Part shown: positions 1-8,782 of the stretch, piece by piece
Layout: every line of letters starts with the position of its first letter
Position numbering within the stretch: the first letter of the stretch is position 1
DNA from: Aureobasidium sp. EXF-3400
Lineage: Eukaryota > Ascomycota > Dothideomycetes > Dothideales > Saccotheciaceae
Length of the DNA: 15,014 nucleotides
Direction of reading: 5' to 3'
NCBI GenBank assembly: GCA_024195585.1
Contig: SWBL01000623.1
Coordinates: 1-15,014, forward strand
Notes under the pieces: model-generated
Told to the model about the DNA's origin: nothing
The model's input: the letters and a program-made list of their open reading frames with translations, nothing else
The model's database searches: none
Translations under genes and position numbers: made by a program

Positions 1-11
1 ATGTTCAGACA

Positions 12-82
12 TAGCGGCCACGCCTGGGATCGAACCAAGAACATGACACTAACGGCAAGCCATTGCGCCACACGGACCGCTA
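12..82 (-). pseudogene. Degenerate tRNA-like element lacking an anticodon arm
   Basis: Read on the minus strand, the 71-nt element is closed by an 8-bp end-to-end pairing (TAGCGGTC with GGCCGCTA, one G-U). It has an intact A box (TGGCGCAATGG, 60-70), a B box (GGTTCGATCCC, 26-36), a canonical T arm (CTTGG / 7-nt loop / CCAGG) and a possible 4-bp D stem with a 10-nt loop. Only about 13 nt lie between the D and T arms, too few for an anticodon arm plus variable loop, and the 3' acceptor strand next to the T arm does not pair cleanly in tRNA register. I therefore call a tRNA pseudogene or tRNA-derived (SINE-head-like) remnant, not a working tRNA. Any Pol III terminator would fall outside the window. 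Confidence 0.55.
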
Positions 83-1054
83 CATGAGATAAATCAATTC
101 CGTGGTTTATCGACCTTTGAGGGCGGTGGTTGTCTTGGCGACATGGCGGAAATTCTGTTTCGGAGCATGTGACCATCGGTGACCAGAAGAACCAAATCTC
201 TCAATGTTTCCTCCTGATAGTTGCGGTAGTGAGAGTCTTTTCAACATGATTCCAGTACCATAGTTATCCAGCAACCTGCGCAGCATCTCTTTGTCTAGAT
301 CGTCCAGTCCTTTGCAGCGATATACCTCCATGAGCCCAATCAATCGCTTGACAGCGAGCCCTAGGTTTAGGCGATAGAGCCCTCAGGGACCTGGATCTTC
401 GAAGGATCATGGTTTGGCATGGACGTAACGCAAGCTAGGCCTGGCAATGTTACAATGCTGCTGGTGAGCACACGAGGTCGGTAGGGCTTGATTTCATATC
501 ATATCCAGTCCTAGTTTTTTTCTCGCAATCGATTCTCAATGTGATGAGCCAGGTATGAATCCAAGAAAGTACCAGATCGAAACCTCGGAAGATCAAAACA
601 GTTTGGGCAGTCTAGCCAGTCCGGGAGTCCAGGGTACTAGTACGAGATCAATCGGATGTACTGGAAAAGCCTCCGGGGATTCAACTCCTGAAGGCCATTT
701 CGAGCAGCATCACCGGTAAGCAGAGTTCAGTTGGAGCACTGATGGCTGGATAGAAGTTGATGGAGAAGAGATTGAGAGAAAAGACGAGTGGAAGTGTAAT
801 TTGGCTTTAAGCTTGCCAAGTGTGGGGAAGGTGATGTTGAGCTCGAATAAGGACAAGGGAAGCGGGAGTCATTGAGGAAAACACCATCACGAGGTACAAG
901 AGAAGATCAAGGTGAAATGAACTTTTTCTGACATGGTATGAAGCTGTACAATACCGAAGTCTCCCCCTACCTTTATCAAACGCCAAAATCTCAGCCCCAC
1001 AAGGAGAAACCCAACAGCTATGCAATTATGCGGTATGATACATCAGCGATTCAT
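83..1054. other. Gene-poor stretch downstream of ILV3
   Basis: About 970 bp with no gene I can support. The 3' UTR of ILV3 must lie in its right-hand part. One minus-strand ATG frame (331 down to 107, 74 aa) begins MEVYRCKGLDDLDKEMLRR and has a plausible helical, coding-like start. Its frame remains open upstream to a TGA near 385 and its C-terminal half looks random, so it may be the remnant of a decayed gene. Other frames, such as the one at 807-1025, have random composition. No repeat or transposon ends are visible. Confidence 0.4.
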
Positions 1055-2960
1055 TTATGCATCCGTGATGCAACCATGGCTGGCATCCTGGACAATCTTG
1101 GCGTACTTGTAAAGAGTACCCTTCTGGTACTTGAGAGGAGGTGCCTTCCAGCTGAGCTTTCTTTGTTGCATCTCCTCCTCAGAAACATCAGTGTCGATGA
1201 CTCTCTTCTCGGCATCAATGGTGATGGTATCACCGTCCTTGATGAGAGCGATGGGGCCACCATCCTGAGCTTCAGGAACGATGTGGCCGATAAGGAAACC
1301 GTGACTACCACCACTGAAACGGCCGTCAGTCAGCATGGCAACATCGTTACCAAGACCAGCTCCCATGATGGCAGAGGAAGGTCTCAACATCTCGACCATA
1401 CCGGGACCACCCTTGGGACCCTCGTAACGAATGACAATGACAGTCTTCTCGCCCTTCTTGAATGAGCCACTCTCAATAGCCTCGATCAGACCATCTTCTC
1501 CGTCAAAGACTCTGGCCTTGCCGGTGAATTGAGTTCCCTCCTTGCCAGTGATCTTGGCGACACTTCCGCCAGGGGCAATCTTGCCGTACAGGATCTGAAT
1601 GTGGCCGGTCTTCTTGATGGGGTTGCTGAAAGGACGAATGATCTTCTGGCTCTCGGGCATGTCGGGGACATTCTCAAGGTTCTCAGCCATGGTCTTACCA
1701 GTGACGGTGATACCACTGCCGTCAATAACGCCCTCCTTCAAGAGGAACTTGAGGATAGCAGGAGTACCGCCAATGTCGTAAAGGTCGGCCATGACGTACT
1801 TGCCGGAAGGCTTGAGGTCGGCAAGGAGAGGGGTGCGGTCACTGACAGCTTGCACTTCATCAATGGTAAGGGTGATGCCAACAGAGTGAGCCATGGCGAT
1901 TAAGTGAAGAACGGCGTTAGTAGAACCACCGGTGATGTTGAGAACGGTCATGGCGTTCTCGAAAGCCTTGCGAGTCATGATGTCCGAGGGGCGGATATCC
2001 TCCTTGAGAAGGTTCTTGATGGCGCCGCCAGCAGCCAAGCATTCGAGCTGCTTAGCCTTGGACATGGCAGGGTTGGAGGAAGAACCGGGAAGAGACATAC
2101 CCATGGCCTCAATGATGGAAGCCATGGTGTTGGCAGTGTACATACCACCGCAAGCGCCACCTCCAGGGCAGGCGTGCTTGATGATGTCCTTGCGCTCGTC
2201 CTCGTTGATCTCACCAGTGATGAACTGGCCGTAAGCCTGGAAGGCCGAGATGATGTCGAGTCTCTCGTTGGACATTTGACCACAGCCAGCAGCAATGGTA
2301 CCTCCGTAGACCATGATGGAAGGTCTGTTGACTCTTCCCATGGCCATGATGACACCGGGCATGTTCTTGTCGCAACCAGGGAGGGAGATGTTGGCGTCGT
2401 ACCACTGACCACCCATGACAGTCTCGACAGAGTCTGCGATGATGTCGCGAGACTGCAGAGAGTAGCGCATACCGGTTGTACCGTTGGACATGCCGTCACT
2501 GACACCAATGGTGTTGAATTGCATACCCTTGAGACCAGCTCTTTGAACACCCTCGTTGACCTTGTTGCTAAGGTCCATCAGGTGCATGTTGCAAGGGTTT
2601 CCGGAGTACCAAACAGATGAGATACCGACCTGGGCCTTGTTCATGTCCTCGTCGGTGAAGCCAGTGGCGTAGAGCATGGCCTGCGAGGCACCGTGGGCCT
2701 TGGGCTGGGTGATGATGGCACTGGTCTTGTTGAGGGCATCCTTGTCCAGCTTGAGGTGTTGGAAGATCTTGTCCTCACCAGGGCCGGTGGCATATTGTCT
2801 GGAGGACAGAGTCTGAGCAACAGAAGGGCTATGAGTAGCGGATTAGATTATTGTCGGCTGCTTGAGGCTTCGTTTGACCTTGGACATACGCTACACGCAA
2901 TTGTGCGCGCGAGGTCCATGAAGACCTCGCAGCCTTTGCTCCAATACGCGACGACAACAT
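1055..2960 (-). CDS. ILV3: Dihydroxy-acid dehydratase, mitochondrial (Ilv3/IlvD family)
   Basis: Catalyses dehydration of 2,3-dihydroxy-isovalerate and 2,3-dihydroxy-3-methylvalerate to the 2-keto acids, the common third step of valine, isoleucine and leucine precursor synthesis in mitochondria. Two exons: 2960-2890 and 2828-1055, with a 61-nt intron (GTATGT...CATAG) joining in phase 2; 614 aa, normal for fungi. The start ATG has A at -3. Residues 1 to about 37 are Arg/Ser/Ala-rich without acidic residues, as in a mitochondrial presequence. Family hallmarks are present: NPCNMH (C103), GCDKNMPG (C176, metal-binding D177 and the Lys carbamylated in the family, K178) and [15 protein letters not shown] (C250), giving the three Fe-S cysteines; later come [10 protein letters not shown] and GRFSGGSHG. 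It shares a promoter with TRM732. Long open frames on the opposite strand are shadows of its codon bias. Confidence 0.97.
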
Positions 2961-3061
2961 GATTGTCACCTGCTGATATCAATGCTTGAGAAAAGAGCAG
3001 GAAGATGCGGCGACGGTCGAGTGATTCTTAGCTCTCCAGGTCAACTTTCCCATGCGTGCGC

Positions 3062-3067
3062 GAGTCA
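3062..3067 (-). promoter_or_regulatory. Gcn4/CpcA-type site (TGACTC)
   Basis: TGACTC reads on the minus strand about 100 nt upstream of the ILV3 start codon. It matches the core of the Gcn4/CpcA consensus TGA(C/G)TCA except for the last base (G instead of A). Cross-pathway control of ILV genes by Gcn4-type activators is established in fungi, so position and target fit; binding itself is inferred. Confidence 0.45.
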
Positions 3068-3087
3068 GTCCCGGTCATCATTGTCTG

Positions 3088-3092
3088 ATTGG
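3088..3092 (-). promoter_or_regulatory. CCAAT box
   Basis: CCAATCA reads on the minus strand (3092 to 3086), about 130 nt from the ILV3 ATG and 25 nt beyond the TGACTC core. CCAAT is the recognition core of the fungal HAP/CBC complex. The motif is short, so chance is possible, but its position is typical for a fungal housekeeping promoter. Confidence 0.4.
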
Positions 3093-3165
3093 CCACTGCC
3101 CGCTTCCTCTCCGATATCGCCGAGAAAACATCATCGCCCCTGCCCGCAAAACAGCTGCAGAGAAA

Positions 3166-3186
3166 ATGGTCAAGCATACGAGCTAA
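3166..3186 (+). promoter_or_regulatory. Short upstream ORF in the putative TRM732 leader
   Basis: A six-codon reading frame (Met-Val-Lys-His-Thr-Ser, stop TAA) ends 72 nt before the TRM732 start. Its ATG sits in strong context (A at -3, G at +4), whereas the TRM732 ATG has T at -3. If transcription starts upstream of 3166, scanning ribosomes would meet this ORF first. The transcription start is unknown, so its use is inferred. Confidence 0.35.
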
Positions 3187-3258
3187 ATACACCTTGGTTG
3201 ATATCCGTGTTCTCTCGACATAAAATTTCTTGCCAATTCGAGAGAGCTCAGGCAGTCA

Positions 3259-6200
3259 ATGGCTGCTCCTTTATCCGAAGATGAGATTCGCCAAATTACC
3301 CTGAAAGGCGCAAATCTCGTTCCTCGTCAGATTGATCAAATTATTCTGCATGAGGAAGTTGCGAGGTAAGATACTCTAGATAGCTACGCTTTCCTGAAAA
3401 TACTCGTCTCTCTTTGCTTTTTTCGTTGTTGTACAAGCTCGTGAGGCTGACACGATATAGAATCATCAATTTATTTCAACAAATTTTCTTAACTCTGCAG
3501 ACAGACATTACCAACCAACATAGAACAGCTGCATGCAATTTACTTTCCAACTTGGTTGAGAAATGTGCTCAATCACAGGAACACGACCTCCTTCTCTTAC
3601 TCTGGCGAACTGAAAAATTCTGGCATCATGCTTTCTGGATCTACCTTGACCAGCACCATGCTCTCAATGTCAAACCATCACGCCTGTTACTGACGTCTCT
3701 TACCTCTGCTCTTACCAGATGTCAAGATAAGTCCATTTGTGAATCCGAGAGGACAAGCTTGCTGGAAACGCTGGTCCAGCATGTTGGTACTCCTTCTGAA
3801 AATGCTCCCACTAGACCTGCCATGCAAGTCCTAGCGCATTGGCTGTCCAAGAGCGTCATTTCTGTCGACGAGTTGTGCGATGTCTTCGGTAGACATTCCG
3901 CCAAAAGAAATGACCAAGTATCATATTCGGTCCAAGACGTGCTCGCAATCGTCTTGCGCCTTGCACCATATGAAGACTTTGCCTCATCCGCTGGCTCGCT
4001 GGCAGCTCTGATACTCCAAAAGGCACGACCTACAGACCGGAGTCGGGCACCGCTAGCGTTTGGCAACCATTACTCATCTTCGTGGTCTTCCACCGTACTG
4101 GACATTCTCAAGCAAAAGCCCCAAGCTCTTGAGGTCCTTCGGCTGTATGTGTTCCCTGAAATATTCCAGCAAGACAGGCCAAGCTTTGTTGCTTTTGTAG
4201 ACCAACTAGGCATACGAAGCATTCTTGGTAGATACCAGTCCCCAGAAGCCACACTACTGCTTTCTACATCACAACGCGAGGAAGTCCTGTTCTGTGCTTT
4301 ATCTGTAGGAAGCAAGCTCGGGTTGGTTAAGGTCGTAGATGTTGGCCAAACTACCGAGAGTGTTGGATTGTTCTTTGAGAAAGATATTTTGTGCATTCCA
4401 GACGTCCTGCTTGGAGATTTACTACTACGCGCGTCTGACGCTGTAAGAATCGCCGGTCTGGCAATGCTTACAACCTCCACAACGACCACTCAGCCATTGT
4501 CTATCGGAGCGATGGCTTCCCTGCAGAACGGTCTACCTTTTCTCCATGCTGATGCTGATGCTGGATTCAGGAGCGAGCTGTTTAGCTTAATCAGACATCT
4601 CATGGATCGTATCAAGGCTGCAACAGCAACTCTGACTAAGCCACCAAGCAAGTCAAAGAAGAACACGACAAAAACCCCTCTCGATTCTCCGTCGGTACCT
4701 ATTCAGTCCTCTGAGTTAGTTACGGCCCACAGGTCCTTTGTCGAGTGGTATGTCGCATTCCTCAAAACCGAGCTGCGGCCGACAGCTAGCTATCAGAGAC
4801 ACATATCGGCACTCAAGTGTATCTCGATTATTGCCAAGTCTGGAGTTGATGCTCAAATTTCCGGCTTTCAAAACACAAAGTCTACAGGCGCTACGGTGCT
4901 GTGGCCTTTTACACTGAATGTGGTTGATAATGAGATGACTGACCTTTTGATCGATCTGCTTCTCAACGCTTACGACGACGTCAGATCCACGGCTGCGGAG
5001 ATCTTGAGTCTTGTGAACTCTGACTTACGGTATCAGAGCGGTGTAGGAGATATACCCATACTAGTGAAAGTCCTTGCACAAGCTGAGGAGATGTTTGTCT
5101 TCAGTGGCCGTGCTGACCACGCAGATGGAGTTGCACATCTCTACAGCATTTTATTCAGCCAATGCTCACGCTTGAACGGCAACAGCGAGCAATGGTGGGC
5201 TTCGAACTGTGGTATCCTGGAACGCCTCGTTCACACAGTCGAAAAGACGGTTCAGATTATGAAGTTGGACATCGGCGGAGCAGTCAGTAAACACCCGCTA
5301 TATGGCCTGTTCATCAGCTTGAGGTACGAAAAATCATCGGATGTCGCCTGGCTGTATGCTAAACTCTTACAGATACATCATTGAGAAGCCTGACTTCTAT
5401 CAAGGGATGTCTTCCGAACCTGTTGTGTTGTCGTGCCTGAAGAAGCTTTATCTCAGACTCTACGATACTTTCCAGGATGTGTGGACATGTGTACATGATA
5501 CACTTTGTAATGATACAACCGAAGGCATTGCCGCCGAAGAGCTTGAGGAAGAAGATATCGGAACGAAGGATGTGCTGAGCTACTCGTGGCGAGCTCTCAA
5601 AGAATCCAGGTAAGGCTCATTATGTAAGAAGGAGTGTGCGTGCGCTGACAGTATAGTCTGCTTTTACGCTCAATCGTAAAGAACTGTCCACTCGACTCCC
5701 TCGAACAGACACTCCTTTCGTCTCAGCAACTTCGGCAGCTAGGCGATCTCACATTTGCACAACTTGCCGAGTTGCGCCATCGTGGTGCTTTCTCAACAGT
5801 CGCTCAGACTTTTGTCGTATGCTGCATGCGCTCAAACAGTGGTGCAAACACTGTGAGCCAAGCCCTTGAGGATTGGTACAAGGTATCTGGTATCTATTAA
5901 CATGGTCTTATGGCTTGTGACTGACTTTTCGTAGCGTGCGATTCTCTGCATCCAGAATCAGACCGCGATCAACACCCGTCGCTCGGCAGGATTGCCCTCT
6001 TTGATGATTGGTATTGTCGTTGCAGACGCGAAAGGCCTTTTGTTCAGCAGAGCTATGTCAGATCTCACTAACGAGGGCACAAGACCGGTTGATCAAGCAG
6101 CAGAAAGCGCCGGTGGTCTTTCTCAAGTCCACGCTCTGAACTGTATCAAGGATATTTTCAAGAATTCGAAACTAGGCGAGCGATCAGAGGCTTATGTGCC

Positions 6201-8472
6201 GCAAGCACTCAGACTCGCAGCAAAATGCTTGTCTTCGGATACGTACGTTGGGATTCGAACATGAACGGAAGTCGCTCTGCTAATCTTCACGCTAGATGGG
6301 CTGTTCGAAACTCTGGACTCATGCTCTTCCGTGCTCTTATGGATAGACTGATTGGTACCAATGATGCGTTCTCGGATGAGGATACACATACACAGAGTCG
6401 ACTGTCTGAGGAAGCAATCACGAGCTTGATGCAAGTTGTTCTTCAATTACTGGCGACTGATGCCGATGTCAACCAAGCGAAAGCCGAAGTGGTATTCCCT
6501 GCTCTGCAACTACTCCAACGCGTACAACCGCCCTCGAGTCTCGCGGAAGACCTCCAAGCTTCAGTGTTGAGACTTGCATCAAGCCGGCAATGGCTTGTTC
6601 GTGAGAAGGCGGCCAAAACATATTCTACTCTGGTGCCTGCTAGAGATCGAGTCGGTCGTGTCAAAGAGCTGATTCGGCACAAAACTCAAAGCCAGAATGA
6701 GGCACATGGCGTTCTGCTTACTGTCAAGTATCTTATGGAAAGACACGGAAAAAGCTTCAGTACCGAAGGTCAGTCAGGTGGAACTTGTTGGGTTGCTAGA
6801 TTGCTGACAAGCGCAGACATGGATGCAGTGATAAATGCCATGCAATCAAGGATTGATGATCTTGTCTACGACAACGCATGTTCGTTCACACAAGCAGCAT
6901 TTGTAGATGTACAAAATGCTTTCTTCTACGCGGCTATCCAGAAGCAGCGTCATCTTTTCGGTGCGTGGTATATTTCCCACACTGAACTTGAATCATGACA
7001 CTGACGACCTCAAGTACCAGGCACAAGATGGGCTACCGTCGAAGATATAAACATCATCCTAGATCTGCCTAGAGATCACTTCGCTGCATGCTCATTCCTC
7101 CGACACTCTTTGGCACTCTCGCTCATTTACGAGCACGCCTTGTTCAGCGGGCCCTCCAGCGTTAACTCGGCAGCGGACTTGACAGCAAGGATAGACACTC
7201 TTGCGCTGCTGGCGCTTCGCGACCCTGACGCTTGCACAGCTGCATTACGTGAAGCCGCCAGGATTGGATCTACTGATTCTGTCTTTGCCACACAAACCAA
7301 ACAGCTTCTGGTCAGCATCTCGGCCAAGCTATTATTCGACAGTGAGGTGGATGTTGAGGTCCGAGATGCCGCCCAGGAAGTTCTTATCAACTTGTTGTCT
7401 CAAGGCGCTGCAGAAGACGTCAAGAGGACTATCTTCACCGACTTGAAGCAATTGTACCTGCCGTCCAGTACTGCAACGCCGCTTTACAGTGACAAGCAAC
7501 TCATATTGCAGGGAGTATTGCTCAACTGCCGCGCGCAAGATGACTCGCTGAGGGACGATCGACTAAAAACATATCTCGAACAATGGGTTGCACAGGTCCG
7601 CTATGCTTTACAAGACTCAAACGTAAGTTGAACCATATCAGAGAGCCATCAATATCCCACTGACAGTCTTCTAGCCATTTGATACTAGATACGCTGCCGT
7701 GATAGCAACGCAGCAGCTTGAGGAGAAATCTCTAGCATATTTCAACTCCATCGATTCAAGCAACTCGGTTCTGCACTTCTGCCTTGCTGTCTACGACCTC
7801 TGCAACGACGACGATATCGAGATCAGAACACTCGCCGCACCAGTCGCCACCAACATTCTCAACGCAGGTAGCGATAAAAAGCAAGCTGCCATGGTTCCTC
7901 TAGGCGCAAACCAAGGCTTAGCAGAATTCATCTCATCAGCATATGGTAGCGACGCCCTAGCAGCCTCAACAGCAATCATCAGAGCCACTGCCAACGCCGT
8001 AAACACCTCCTTCCCAGATTCTGTCAAACACTCGCTAGCCGAGAAAAGCAAATCAGGCTCCTCTCTGTTTGCACAGGAAAAGCACAATCTCTTCGTTGAC
8101 GAAACCAGAGAAGCGCGATTGTGGTCTTCCGTCGCAGCTAGACTTCAACCATCTGCCTTTTCCTTCCGTCTGCTCATGAACCTCTGCACATGGGTTGTTG
8201 ACGGTCTCGACGTTTTGATCGCCGAGATTGAAGAAAAGCCCGATACACCGCTCGGTTGGAGCAGGAAATCAGAGGTGTTTGTTTTGGGCATGCAAATCTT
8301 ATATGCCGCTCAACTCGTGTTGACTCTGAGCAAGAGAGGCATCGATATGCCTGTACAAGCAAGCGCTATCATCAAGAGGCTGGAGATGCTTTTGCACAAG
8401 GGAGGAGAGAATGGAGTCAATGTTCTGTGGTTGCAAACTGGCAAGGAAATTCTGGAGCAGCAGCGGATCTGA
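3259..8472 (+). CDS. TRM732: Trm732/THADA-like DUF2428 protein, tRNA 2'-O-methylation cofactor
   Basis: Predicted 1601-aa alpha-helical (HEAT/ARM-like) protein of the THADA/Trm732 family. In yeast, Trm732 partners the methyltransferase Trm7 for 2'-O-methylation of anticodon-loop position 32 of certain tRNAs. Exons: 3259-3365, 3461-5323, 5373-5609, 5657-5882, 5935-6242, 6296-6960, 7021-7622, 7675-8472; all seven introns are GT-AG, their phases agree, and six are 47-60 nt while intron 1 is 95 nt. The DUF2428 core lies roughly at residues 690-960, with the conserved RRSAGLP motif (826-832), then HALNCIKDIF and, after intron 5, WAVRNSGLMLF. Residues near 4548-4562 (HADADA) come from a small GCTGAT run. 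No catalytic domain or membrane segment is seen. It is slightly longer than yeast Trm732. The family call is firm; the methylation role rests on yeast and human work. Confidence 0.95.
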
Positions 8473-8782
8473 TGACTTGCCGATTGGTCGCCAGATAGGA
8501 AGCTAGAGATGTAGAGTTTAAAGATTCAAGGACAACAAGAGGTTTCATGGCATCTGTCCGCAGGCTGATTTGTGTCGTGTCTTCTCGTCTCTCCCACCTC
8601 TTTTCTTCTCTTCTACTCGGTTTACACATTCAGATGATCTGTTTCTCAAACGAACCACCCGTGAGCACTGAGAAAAGTCGCGTAGAAGCGGCGAATGACT
8701 TGGGACACATTAATGATTCTCTGCGAATCTGCATACTTTAAATAGACAAATGACTTGGGTTTGAATGTCGGCGAGGCAGCTT
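8473..8782. other. Convergent gap between TRM732 and SNX41
   Basis: These 310 bp between two facing stop codons must hold both 3' UTRs. I see no gene. An 11-nt direct repeat AATGACTTGGG occurs at 8694-8704 and 8749-8759. No canonical AATAAA signal stands out on either strand. Confidence 0.6.

Larger units (their letters stand above)
2961..3258. promoter_or_regulatory. Shared 298-bp divergent promoter of ILV3 and TRM732
   Basis: The two start codons face away from each other across only 298 bp, so both core promoters and both 5' leaders must fit here. The segment contains a TGACTC Gcn4/CpcA-type core (3062-3067), an inverted CCAAT box (3088-3092), a pyrimidine-rich stretch around 3101-3145 and a short upstream ORF (3166-3186). 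A minus-strand leader close to the ILV3 start is free of ATGs as far as I read it. Transcription start sites cannot be fixed from sequence. Confidence 0.7.

Noticed and set aside
1904..2620. 238-aa open frame on the plus strand inside ILV3 (also 938-1465 and 1529-1903)
   Set aside because: It is exactly antisense to the conserved ILV3 exon; its His/Val/Asp/Ser-rich composition follows from the codon bias of the real gene.
2982..3284. 100-aa plus-strand frame across the ILV3-TRM732 promoter
   Set aside because: Random composition, overlaps the ILV3 leader on one side and the TRM732 start on the other, and has no recognisable domain.
6243..6295. tRNA B-box-like GTTCGAATCCC (minus strand) inside TRM732 intron 5
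   Set aside because: No A box or T-arm pairing at suitable spacing; the segment is a normal 53-nt spliceosomal intron.
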